Assembly (NCBI RefSeq): GCF_000723405.1
Contig: NZ_CCAE010000030.1
Location: forward strand, 1 to 55,012
Length of the DNA: 55,012 nt
Reading direction: 5' to 3'
Source of the DNA: Hydrogenophaga intermedia
GTDB taxonomy: Bacteria > Pseudomonadota > Gammaproteobacteria > Burkholderiales > Burkholderiaceae_C
This document shows positions 1-8,411 of the stretch, piece by piece. The notes beneath the pieces were generated by a model. The model was given only the letters and a program-made list of their open reading frames with translations, searched no databases and was not told the origin of the DNA. The translations under genes were made by a program, and so were the position numbers. The stretch's first letter is position 1; each line of letters begins with the position of its first letter.

Positions 1-2539
1 CTCCCCGCCCACCCACGCCCACCGGTGCCGAAGCGCCGGACTGGAGCCTGCCTGAGGCAGAACTGCTGAGCCGACACGCCAGCGGCCCCGAGGGCTTGAG
101 CGCAGCCGAAGCGAGCGCCCGTCTGCCACGGTTCGGGCCCAACGCCGTGGCCGAGGCGACCACCGCCACCGTGTGGCGGCTGGTGTGGCGCCAGTTCTCC
201 AGCCCGCTCGTGCTGATCCTGGTCGCGGGGGGGCTTGTGTCGGCGGCGCTCAAGAGTTGGGCGGAGGCGTCCACCATTCTGGCCATCGTGCTGTGCAGCG
301 CGGGCCTGGGTTGGTGGCAGGAGTGGCGGGCGTCGGGCGCCGTGGGGCGCCTGCGCCAGCGGCTGGCCCTGCAGGCGCGCGTGCAGCGCGACGGCGCGTG
401 GCAGACCTTGCCTGCGCGCGATCTGGTGCCGGGCGACGTCATTGAACTCAGCGCGGGCAAGCTGCTGCCGGCCGACGGCGTGGTGCTGCAGGCGCGCGAC
501 TTCCTGGTCACCGAGGCCAGCCTCACTGGCGAGTCCTTCCCCGTGGAGAAGCGCCCCGGTGCCCTGGCGGCCGATACGCCATTGCGCGATCGCTGCAACA
601 GCGTCTTTCTCGGCAGCTCGGTGCGCAGCGGCACGGCCACCGTTCTGGTCACGCACACGGGTGGGGCCACCGTGTTCGGCGAACTCGCGGCGGGCCTCAA
701 GCGTCGCCCGCCTGAAACCCGTTTCGCGCTGGGCGCGCGCCGCTTCGGCGACATGCTGATGCGCGTGATGTTCGCGGTGGTGCTCGCGATACTGGTGGTG
801 AACCAGTGGCTGGGCCGGCCATTGATCGATTCGCTGATGTTCTCCGTGGCGCTCGCGGTGGGCCTGTCGCCCGAGCTCCTGCCCGCCATCGTGAGCGTGA
901 TGCTGGCGCGCACCACGCGGGCCATGGCCGCGCAGGGCGTGCTGGTGCGCCGGCTGGAAGCGATCGAAGACCTGGGCGGCATGAACGTGCTGTGCACCGA
1001 CAAGACCGGCACGCTGACCCAGGGAGTCATGACACTGGACGCCGCCGTGGACGCCGACGGCCGGCCCGACGCCCGCGTGCTGCGGTGGGCACACCTGAAC
1101 GCCGCTTTCGAAAGTGGGATAGAAAACCCGCTGGACGCCGCGCTGGTGGCGGCCGGCGCACAGGCCGGGCTCACGGTGGCGGGCTGGCGCAAGGTGGACG
1201 AAATCCCGTACGACTTCGTCCGCAAGCGCCTCACCATCGTGGCGCAACGCGAAGCCGATGGCGTGCGCGCGCTGGTGACGAAGGGCGCGGTGCCGCAGAC
1301 GCTGGTGGTGTGCGACCGTGTGCGTCGGGCCGATGCCGAAGTGCCGCTGGACGCGGCATTGCGCGCCCGCCTGGACGGGTACATGCACGAGCTGGGGAGC
1401 CAAGGTCTGCGGGTGCTCGCGGTGGCCACGCGCACGGTGCAAACCGATCGTGTGGGAGTGCCGGACGAGGCGGGGCTCTGCCTTGAAGGCTTTCTGGCGT
1501 TCACCGATCCGCCCAAGCCGGGTGCCGCGCAGGCTGTGCAGGCGCTGCGCGCCCGCCACGTGCGGGTGAAGATGGTCACCGGCGACAGCCGCCACGTCGC
1601 TGCGCACGTGGCCCGGCAGGTGGGCCTGGATGACGCCGCCATGCTCACGGGGCCCGAGATCGCCGGCATGCGAGACGAAGCGCTCTGGCACCACGCCCCG
1701 CGCACGGATCTCTTCGTCGAGGTGGATCCTTCGCAGAAGGAGCGCATCGTGCGCGCCCTCCAGCGCACGCGGCATGCCGTGGGCTACCTGGGGGATGGCA
1801 TCAACGATGCCCCTGCCCTGCTCGCAGCAGACGTGGGCATCTCGGTGGACGATGCGGTGGATGTGGCACGCGATAGCGCCGATGTCGTATTGCTCAAGCC
1901 CGACCTGGCCGTGCTGTGCCGTGGCGTGGAAGAAGGCCGCCGCACCTTCGCCAACACGCTCAAATACATTGCGCTGACCATCAGTGCCAACTTCGGCAAC
2001 ATGGTGAGCATGGCCATTGCGGCACCGTTCCTGCCCTTTCTGCCGCTCACGCCTACGCAGATCCTGCTGAACAACTTTCTGTCGGATCTGCCGTCGATGG
2101 CCCTGACCACCGACCGGGTGGACACGGCCCTTCTGAGCGGGCACAGCACTGGAACCTGCGCAGTCTGCGCCGCTTCATGGTGGCCTTCGGCCTCATCAGT
2201 TCGCTGTTCGATCTGCTGACATTCACCTGGCTGCTGTGGGGGCTGCAGGCGGACCAGGCCACCTTCCGCACGGCGTGGTTCCAGGTGTCACTGCTGACCG
2301 AGTTGGCCGCGGTGCTGGTGTTGCGCACCCGTGGCCCGGTTTGGCGAAGCCGCCCGGGCGAGCTTCTGTCCTGGGCGCTGGCAGCCATGTCCGTGGTGGC
2401 CCTGGCCTTGCCCCACAGCGGCCCGCTGGCAGCGGCGCTGGGCTTTGCGCCGCTGCCGTGGTCCGCCGTCGTCATGGTCGGGGCGGTGGTGCTGGCCTAT
2501 GCGCTGGCAACCGAGTGGGCCAAGCGCTGGGCGAACTGA
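1..2539 (+). pseudogene. Magnesium-translocating P-type ATPase (MgtA type), frameshifted and 5'-partial
   Basis: This is a P3B-type cation-transporting ATPase, which would import Mg2+ across the inner membrane. The reading frame is already open at base 3, so the true start lies left of the window; the TTG at 96 is only an internal codon. Visible motifs are the actuator TGES, the phosphorylation site DKTGTLT (Asp codon at 999), the hinge GDGINDAPA near 1796, and the P3B-like membrane stretch around NNFLSDLPS. After about base 2136 the frame runs into unrelated residues and stops at 2219. The conserved C-terminal part (HWNLRSLRRFM, then several membrane helices) continues in another frame from about 2135 to the stop at 2539. 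One missing base near 2136-2141 explains this. It could be a real mutation or a sequencing error. The gene converges on the MarR gene with a 19-bp gap. Confidence 0.85.
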
Positions 2540-2558
2540 TCGCGCTGGATCGGCCGGC

Positions 2559-3158
2559 TCAATCGCCAGGTGCACGCCCCGGCGCATGCCGCGAACGCGC
2601 CAGCTTGTGCAGCAACTCCGCCAGCATCATTTGCTCGGCCGCGCTCAGGGTCTTGAAGGCCGCGCGCTCGCTTTCCAGCAGGCGCGCGGTCAGATCCACC
2701 ACCAGCGCCTCGCCCGGTTTCGTCACATGCAGGTGCTGGCCGCGACGGTCGTTTTCGTTCGCTTCGCGAACGATCAGCCCACGGCGCACCAGCTTGTCCA
2801 GGCCGGTGGTGATGTACGGCGCGCTCAAGCCCAGCGCCTTGGCCAATTGCGCGGGTGACACGCCGGGGTTGCCGTGCACCAGGGCGAGCAGCGTGTATTC
2901 GACGGTGCGCAGGCCATGGGGGATGCCCGCCACGTCGTCGAAAGCCGCAATGGTCACGATGGACGCCTGCGCGAGCTGGTAGCCCACCAGCCACTGCAGA
3001 TCGCCTTCGTTCAAGCGGCCCGCAGGCGTGGAGATGTCGGCCGGCCTGGCGTCCTCCGCCCGGGCGCGGACCATTTTCGTGGGGGGCGCGGCGGCTCGGC
3101 GCCCGGGCGCTGGCGCAGCAGGCGCCTTGTGTTTCGTTGTGGCGTTGCGCGCCGTCAT
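2559..3158 (-). CDS. MarR-family winged-helix transcriptional regulator
   Basis: The protein of about 199 residues has a charged, Ala/Pro-rich N-terminal extension of roughly 50 residues followed by a MarR fold. The recognition region reads VSPAQLAKALGLSAPYITTGLDKL and continues into the wing (REANENDRRGQHLHVT). I chose the ATG at 3158 because GAGGAG lies about 10 bases upstream; a GTG two codons earlier (3164) is possible but too close to that site. The gene is divergent from the tannase-family gene, with a 186-bp region between them that carries a MarR-like palindrome. It therefore probably controls that esterase in response to a phenolic or ester ligand. The ligand is not deducible from sequence. 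Confidence 0.9.
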   Translation of the reverse strand: MTARNATTKHKAPAAPAPGRRAAAPPTKMVRARAEDARPADISTPAGRLNEGDLQWLVGYQLAQASIVTIAAFDDVAGIPHGLRTVEYTLLALVHGNPGVSPAQLAKALGLSAPYITTGLDKLVRRGLIVREANENDRRGQHLHVTKPGEALVVDLTARLLESERAAFKTLSAAEQMMLAELLHKLARSRHAPGRAPGD

Positions 3159-3264
3159 GAGCACTCACTCCTCAATGCAGGGCACCACCAAGGCCCCTGC
3201 CATGCAGCACGGATTCTGCCCGCGCCCGATTCCGGGTCTCCAGGGTATTCACCTATCCAGAAAT

Positions 3265-3281
3265 TTAGTTAAGCAAACTAA
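3265..3281. promoter_or_regulatory. Candidate MarR operator (6-5-6 inverted repeat)
   Basis: TTAGTT and AACTAA form a perfect inverted repeat around a 5-bp spacer, in an AT-rich patch inside otherwise GC-rich DNA. It lies 63 bp upstream of the tannase-family start and 106 bp upstream of the MarR start. Size and symmetry fit a MarR dimer site. Its use by the adjacent regulator is inference. Confidence 0.6.
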
Positions 3282-3344
3282 CCTTTTGTTGAGGCCGCAA
3301 CCACAAGCGGTCCATTTCGCATCAAACAATCCGAGGAGACAAAC

Positions 3345-5099
3345 ATGACTTACTTCTTGCGATCGGCCCTCGCGGTGGCCGGTAGCGCAGCGCTGTTGGC
3401 GGCTTGTGGGGGTGGAGGCGGCGATGGAGGGGGGAGCGGCGGACCCGCCGCTCCCCCGCCGACCGAGGCCAGCCTGTCCATTCCCGCACCGGGCTCCCTG
3501 TTGCCCGCGGCCAGCGACATCTCGATCGCGCAGGCCGATTGCTCGGCCGCCAAGCTGGGCACGTCCGTTGCGCCGGCCGACATTGGTGAACCCGTGGCCG
3601 CGGTGACGCTGAACGCGCCCACCTGGACCGCCGCCGCTGGCGGCAACCAGGCCTATTGCTCCATCACCGGCGCCATTTATGCGGTGGACCCGAGCGCGCC
3701 CGTCATCAACTTCCGGGTCTCGCTGCCCGAGAACTGGGCGCGCCGTGCGGTGCACACCGGCGGCGGCGGCATGAACGGCTTCCCGCCGGGCAATCCGTCG
3801 GCGGCGATCCTGGGCTTGCGCGCGGCCACCTGGGGCAGCGATTCGGGCCACACGTTCATGGACTCGAACTGGGCCTTGAACGAAGAAGCCATGAAGAACC
3901 TGGGCTTCATGCAGATGAAGAAGACCCGCGACGTGGGCGTGATGCTGACGCAGCGCATGTATGGCGAGAAGCCGCGCTTCACCTACTGGCAGGGCGGCTC
4001 GCAAGGGGGTCGCGAAGGCCTCACCGTGATGCAGCGCTACCCGCAGGACTACGACGGCGCCGCGCTCACCGTGCCCATCGTCAACTTCTCCACGCTGACG
4101 CTGGCGCCGGAGCTGATCCGCATCCAGGAAAAGCCGCTGGCCAACTGGGTGCCGCCGGTGAAGGTGGCCGCCATCCGCGCGGAGTTCATGCGCCAGTGCG
4201 ACAAGCTTGACGGTCTGGTCGACGGCATCATCAACAACTACACGGCCTGCCGCGACATCTTCAACGTCAAGGCCGGCGCGCCGGGCCGCAACCCCTGGGT
4301 GGACAAGCGCTGCCCGGGCAACGTCGACCCCAACCCGACGGACAACACGGCCACCGCCTGCTTCACCGACGGCCAGATCGAGACGCTCAAGTTCATCTAC
4401 TCGCCCTACGCCTTCGCCACGCCGCTGGCCAACGGCGTCACCTCCTTCGGCATGTGGGCGCCCACCACCGATCCGGGCGGCTCGGGCCTGCTGATCAACA
4501 CGCGCCACGTGGGGCAGGAAGGGGCCGACCCCGGCGCCACCATCCACAGCCACCTGGGCATCCTGGGCGTCACGGGCTTCCTGTTCAAGGACCTGAACGC
4601 CAACCCGCTGGACTACGTGGAGGGCGGCATGCTCAACGCGCGCCGCGTGGAGATCTCCAGGCACCTGGACGCGACCAACCCGGACCTCTCGACCTTCTAC
4701 AAGCGCGGTGGCAAGGTGCTCATCACCATCGGCAGCAACGACAGCCTGGCCTCTACCGGCGCGCAGCTCGACTACTACCAGTCGGTGCTGGACAAGATGA
4801 CCCGCCCGGTGGTGGACGCCTTCGCGCGCCTGTGGGTGCTGCCGCAAACAGGCCACGGCCTCAGCGGCACGAACCTGGGTGTCGATGGCGACGGCAACAC
4901 CATCCCCTCGGTGGCCATTCCCAACAGCTTCAACGGGCTGCAGATGGTGGTGGACTGGGTGGAGCAGAACCAGGCACCCAGCAAGAACCCCACGGTCACG
5001 GCCGGTGCCAAGTCCCTGCCCATGTGCTCGTACCCGCAACACCCACAGTACGTGTCCGGCGACGTGGCGCTCGCGGCCTCGTACACCTGCGCTGACTGA
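3345..5099 (+). CDS. Tannase/feruloyl-esterase family lipoprotein
   Basis: A 584-residue alpha/beta hydrolase of the tannase family, which cleaves esters of phenolic acids and includes MHETase-like enzymes. The N terminus is a lipoprotein signal (LLAAC, then a Gly-rich linker), so the enzyme is probably anchored in the outer membrane or periplasm. The nucleophile is in GGSQGG (Ser219). Asp466 (GSNDSLAS) and His504 (TGHGLSG) complete the likely triad. Classical members have Cys directly before the Ser and directly after the His (the CS-D-HC disulfide); here both positions are Gly. GAGGAG precedes the ATG by 8 bases. Regulation by the divergent MarR protein is likely. The substrate is unknown. 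Confidence 0.88.
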   Translation: MTYFLRSALAVAGSAALLAACGGGGGDGGGSGGPAAPPPTEASLSIPAPGSLLPAASDISIAQADCSAAKLGTSVAPADIGEPVAAVTLNAPTWTAAAGGNQAYCSITGAIYAVDPSAPVINFRVSLPENWARRAVHTGGGGMNGFPPGNPSAAILGLRAATWGSDSGHTFMDSNWALNEEAMKNLGFMQMKKTRDVGVMLTQRMYGEKPRFTYWQGGSQGGREGLTVMQRYPQDYDGAALTVPIVNFSTLTLAPELIRIQEKPLANWVPPVKVAAIRAEFMRQCDKLDGLVDGIINNYTACRDIFNVKAGAPGRNPWVDKRCPGNVDPNPTDNTATACFTDGQIETLKFIYSPYAFATPLANGVTSFGMWAPTTDPGGSGLLINTRHVGQEGADPGATIHSHLGILGVTGFLFKDLNANPLDYVEGGMLNARRVEISRHLDATNPDLSTFYKRGGKVLITIGSNDSLASTGAQLDYYQSVLDKMTRPVVDAFARLWVLPQTGHGLSGTNLGVDGDGNTIPSVAIPNSFNGLQMVVDWVEQNQAPSKNPTVTAGAKSLPMCSYPQHPQYVSGDVALAASYTCAD

Positions 5100-5122
5100 A
5101 GCCCCCGCGCTTCGCTGGCGTG

Positions 5123-5148
5123 AAAGCCCCGCGGCAGCGGGGCTTTTT
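5123..5148 (+). terminator. Intrinsic terminator after the tannase-family gene
   Basis: AAAGCCCCGC and GCGGGGCTTT form a perfect 10-bp stem with a 4-base loop, followed by further T residues. It lies 24 bp after the esterase stop and between two convergent genes, so it may also serve the minus-strand operon. Confidence 0.9.
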
Positions 5149-5166
5149 CTTGGGCTGACGCGGCGA

Positions 5167-6735
5167 TCAGGGCTCGATGCGCGTCTGCGACTGCTCCCGC
5201 ATGTACTGCGGCAAATAGTGGAACGAGGCCAGCGCCTTGCCCGTGCTGCCCGAGCCCTTCCACCCGCCGAAGGGCTGGTACCCCGGCCAGGCGCCGGTGG
5301 TGGCACCCAGGGGCCGGTTGACGTAGACGACGCCGGCTTCGATGTTCTCCAGGAACCAGTCCACCTCGTCCTCCGCGCCAAAGAAGCCCGCCGTCAAACC
5401 GAAGTCGCTGGCGTTCGCTTCGGCCATGGCCTGTTCGGCGTTGTCCACGCGCCCCAGCATCACCAGCGGCGCGAAGATTTCCTTGCGCCACAGCGGGTGG
5501 TCCAGCGGCGCCTCGGCCACCAGGGGCGCGCAGTAGAAGCCCTCGCCCGCGTCGGGCGGCAAGGGCCCTTCGGCCACGATGCGCGCGCCCTCGCCGTCCA
5601 GTTGCCGCCGGCAGTCCGCGTGGCGCACTTGCGCGGCGCGCGTGGCCACGGGGCCGGTCCAGCTCGCCTCGCGCTGCGGTTCGCCCACGGCCACCTTCGC
5701 CACCGCCGCGCGCAAGCGCTCGATGAGCGCGTCGGCCACCGAGCGGTCCACATACACGCGCGACAGCGCCGAGCACTTCTGCCCCGACAGGCCGAAGGCC
5801 GAGCGCACGATGCCCTGCGCCGCCACGTCGAGGTTGGCGCGAGCGGTGACGATGGCCGCGTTCTTGCCGCCCATCTCGGCGATGCAGGGGCGCGGCCAGC
5901 GCCGGTTCACCTGCGCGCGCAGGATGTGCATGCCCACCGCGTACGAGCCGGTGAAGGTGATGCCGGCTATGCCATCGTGCTGGATGAGCGCCTCGCCCAC
6001 GTTCGCGCCATCGCCCGCCAGGCAGTTGAAGGCACCGTCGGGCAACCCCGCGTCTTTCAGGCACTGCGCCAGCAGCAGGCCCGACCACGGCGTCTCCACC
6101 GAGCCCTTGAGCACCACGGTGTTGCCGGTGACCAGCGCCGCCGCCGTGGGCCCGCCCGCCAGCGCGAAGGGGAAGTTGAAGGGTGCGACGACGGCCCACA
6201 CGCCGTAGGGTTTCATCACGCTGCGGTTGCGGCTTTTCATGGTCGGCAACGGGTCGTCGGGCAGGGCGCGGTCGTAGCCGCCGTTCTCTTCCATCTGCCG
6301 CGCGTAGATGTCGCAGAAGGCGCTGACCTCGGCCACCTCGCCCAGGGCTTCCATGCGGGTCTTGCCCACCTCCAGCGAGACGGCGGCGGCCATCTCGTAG
6401 AGGCGTTCGTCCACCAGGCGCGCGGCGCGGCGCAGCAGGGCCACGCGCTCTGGCCAGGGCGTGCGGCGCCAGGCGGGCAGCGCGCGCCGGGCGGCGGCCA
6501 CGGCCAGGTCCACGTCGGACACCGAGGCCTGGGCGAAGCGGCCCAGCAACTCGCTCTGGCGCGCGGGGTTGTGCTTGTCCAGCAGCGCAGCGCGCTCGAC
6601 AAAGGCACCGTCGATGAAGAGGCCGTGGGTCTGCCCCAGGCCGGCGCGCACCCGCTGCAGCGCGGCCTCGAAGCGTTCGTGCAGCGCGCGCGGCGGCGCG
6701 AACATCGTGGAATAGGTCAGTTGGAATTCGCTCAT
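5167..6735 (-). CDS. NAD(P)-dependent aldehyde dehydrogenase, P5C-dehydrogenase-like
   Basis: A 522-residue ALDH-superfamily enzyme that oxidises an aldehyde to the acid. Catalytic Cys321 lies in GQKCSALS and general base Glu287 in AEMGGK; the FTGS loop and the C-terminal PFGGWKGSG motif are present. The overall pattern (GQKCSA.SRVYV, VNRPLGATTGAWPGYQPFGG) resembles 1-pyrroline-5-carboxylate dehydrogenases more than medium-chain ALDHs. It is the last gene of the nine-gene operon, 12 bp after the thioesterase, with GAGGAGG before its ATG. In this setting it could oxidise a terpenoid or branched aldehyde to the acid that enters the CoA pathway; that role is inferred from position only. Confidence 0.85.
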   Translation of the reverse strand: MSEFQLTYSTMFAPPRALHERFEAALQRVRAGLGQTHGLFIDGAFVERAALLDKHNPARQSELLGRFAQASVSDVDLAVAAARRALPAWRRTPWPERVALLRRAARLVDERLYEMAAAVSLEVGKTRMEALGEVAEVSAFCDIYARQMEENGGYDRALPDDPLPTMKSRNRSVMKPYGVWAVVAPFNFPFALAGGPTAAALVTGNTVVLKGSVETPWSGLLLAQCLKDAGLPDGAFNCLAGDGANVGEALIQHDGIAGITFTGSYAVGMHILRAQVNRRWPRPCIAEMGGKNAAIVTARANLDVAAQGIVRSAFGLSGQKCSALSRVYVDRSVADALIERLRAAVAKVAVGEPQREASWTGPVATRAAQVRHADCRRQLDGEGARIVAEGPLPPDAGEGFYCAPLVAEAPLDHPLWRKEIFAPLVMLGRVDNAEQAMAEANASDFGLTAGFFGAEDEVDWFLENIEAGVVYVNRPLGATTGAWPGYQPFGGWKGSGSTGKALASFHYLPQYMREQSQTRIEP

Positions 6736-6747
6736 CGACAGGCCTCC

Positions 6748-7236
6748 TCAGGACACGATGTACGCCGCCGCGCCCACCGCCAGCAGCGTGCCGTCCTCGC
6801 CGTGGAAAGCCATGCGCGTGCTGGCCACGCGCGAGCCCAGGCGCAGTGCCTCGGCGTGGAGGGTGAAGCGCGCGCTGCCCACGGCCGGGCGCAGGTAGTC
6901 GATGCGCAGGTCGATGGTGCCGAGCTTGGCGAAGCGGTGCATGCGCTGCTCCACGCTGTCGTCCATGTGGCGCGCGGCCATGCCGGCCAGCACGGCCAGG
7001 CCGCCCATGGCGTCCAGCGCGGCGCTGATGACGCCGCCGTGCAGCCGGTGGTGGGCGTAGTGGCCGATGAGCTCGGGGCGCATGTCGAGGTGGCCGCTCA
7101 CGCGCTCGGGCAGCACCTCATCGATCTTGAGGCCGATGTGCTGGTTGAAGACGATCTTCTGTTCGAAGAGTTCGGTGATGGCTTGCACGAACTCGGGTTC
7201 GAATCGCACGGTGGGAGGCGGGCTGGAGGTGCTCAT
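6748..7236 (-). CDS. Hotdog-fold thioesterase (PaaI/YigI-like)
   Basis: A 162-residue single-domain hotdog protein, probably hydrolysing an acyl-CoA to release CoA. The core motif is HHRLHGGVISAALDAMGG, with the typical HGG turn and the following helix, and then the strand DLRIDYLRP. The length is right for this family. It is embedded in the atu-like operon, 26 bp after the upstream acyl-CoA dehydrogenase. It may relieve trapped acyl-CoA intermediates. The same reading frame is open far upstream, but that part overlaps the dehydrogenase gene in another frame; the ATG at 7236 gives the family length. Confidence 0.88.
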   Translation of the reverse strand: MSTSSPPPTVRFEPEFVQAITELFEQKIVFNQHIGLKIDEVLPERVSGHLDMRPELIGHYAHHRLHGGVISAALDAMGGLAVLAGMAARHMDDSVEQRMHRFAKLGTIDLRIDYLRPAVGSARFTLHAEALRLGSRVASTRMAFHGEDGTLLAVGAAAYIVS

Positions 7237-7262
7237 GGTGTGGGTTGTCGTCGGGTCCGGGC

Positions 7263-8411
7263 TCAGGCGCCAAACTGGCGCGCGGCCAGGTCCTTCATGA
7301 TCTCCTCCGCGCCGCCGCCGATCATCATGACCTTCACCTCGCGGTAGATGCGCTCGCAGGCGGTGCCGCGCATGTAGCCCATGCCACCCAGTATCTGCAC
7401 GGCCGCGTCCGCATTGGCCTGCATGGCCTGGGTGCTGTGGTTCTTGAGCAGGCAGACGTTGCCCACCCAGTCGGGGCCTTCGTCGCCCGCGTCGATGCGC
7501 TCGCCGAGCGCGTCCAGCCAGGCCTGCGTTGACGCCACGCGCATGCGCATGTCCATCAACTTGTGGCGGATTACCTGGTGCTGGATGAGCGCCTCGCCGA
7601 AGGTCTTGCGCTCGCGCGCCCAGGCCAGGGCCTCGTCGTGGCAGGCCTCGGCGAAGCCCAGGGCCAGCGCGCTCATGGCCAGGCGTTCGCCATTGAAGTT
7701 GCCCATGATCATGCGAAAGCCCTTGTGTTCCTCGCCGATGAGGCAGCGCGCCGGCACGCGCACGCCGTCGAAGCGCAGGTGGCCGGTGTCGCTGGCGTGC
7801 CAGCCCATCTTGTGCAGCGGCGTGCGGCTGATGCCTTTGGTGTCGCACGGCACGGCGATGAGGCTGATGCCGCTGGCGCCCCGGTTGCCCGGGTCCGTCC
7901 GCACGGCGAGGGTGATCCAGTCGCAGCGCACGCCGGAGGTGATGAAGGTCTTCTCGCCGTCGATGACGTAGTCGCCGCCGTCGCGGCGCGCGGTGGTGCG
8001 CAGGCTGGCCACGTCGCTACCGCCACCGGGTTCGGTGATGCCGAGCGCGGCGATCCGCTCGCCGCGCAGCACGGGCGGGATCACCTCGGCCTGCAGCTCG
8101 GGTGAGCCGTGTTTCAGGATCGGCGGCAGGCCGATGTTGTGGCTGAACAGGCTGGCCAGCAGGCCGCCGCTGGCGGTGCGCCGCGCCAGCAACTGCGACA
8201 CGGCGTTGCGCGCGCGCCAGGGCGCGGGCGTGCCGCCCAGGTGCTCGGGGTAGCCCAGGCCCGGCAGGCCGATGCGCGCGGCCTCCAGGTAGAGCGCGCG
8301 CGGGAAGGTGGCCTGCGCGTCCCAGTCGTTCACGTGCGGCACCAGGGCCTCGTGCGCGAAGCGGTCGACGGTGTCGAGCAGGGCTTCGGTGTCGGCGCGG
8401 TCCCAGGTCAT
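7263..8411 (-). CDS. Acyl-CoA dehydrogenase (isovaleryl/citronellyl-CoA type active site)
   Basis: A 382-residue FAD flavoprotein of the acyl-CoA dehydrogenase family, introducing a 2,3 double bond into an acyl-CoA. FAD and substrate motifs are GITEPGGGSD and the following FITSG strand. The usual catalytic Glu of short/medium-chain enzymes (IYEGT) is replaced by IGGGAEEIM. A Glu in the isovaleryl-CoA dehydrogenase position is present (NGERLAMS, Glu242), which suits branched substrates. It starts inside the biotin carboxylase stop (ATGA overlap). In P. aeruginosa an SDR (atuG) follows atuF; here this second dehydrogenase takes that place. The precise substrate is unknown. Confidence 0.85.
   Translation of the reverse strand: MTWDRADTEALLDTVDRFAHEALVPHVNDWDAQATFPRALYLEAARIGLPGLGYPEHLGGTPAPWRARNAVSQLLARRTASGGLLASLFSHNIGLPPILKHGSPELQAEVIPPVLRGERIAALGITEPGGGSDVASLRTTARRDGGDYVIDGEKTFITSGVRCDWITLAVRTDPGNRGASGISLIAVPCDTKGISRTPLHKMGWHASDTGHLRFDGVRVPARCLIGEEHKGFRMIMGNFNGERLAMSALALGFAEACHDEALAWARERKTFGEALIQHQVIRHKLMDMRMRVASTQAWLDALGERIDAGDEGPDWVGNVCLLKNHSTQAMQANADAAVQILGGMGYMRGTACERIYREVKVMMIGGGAEEIMKDLAARQFGA

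Noticed and set aside
3249..5381. Long minus-strand open frame opposite the tannase-family gene
   Set aside because: It is an artefact of high GC: composition is repetitive Arg/Val/His, with no family motifs, and it spans a clear terminator and two real genes.
4879..7347. 822-codon plus-strand open frame
   Set aside because: It runs antisense across the aldehyde dehydrogenase and thioesterase genes, both of which have strong motifs; no domain is visible in the frame.
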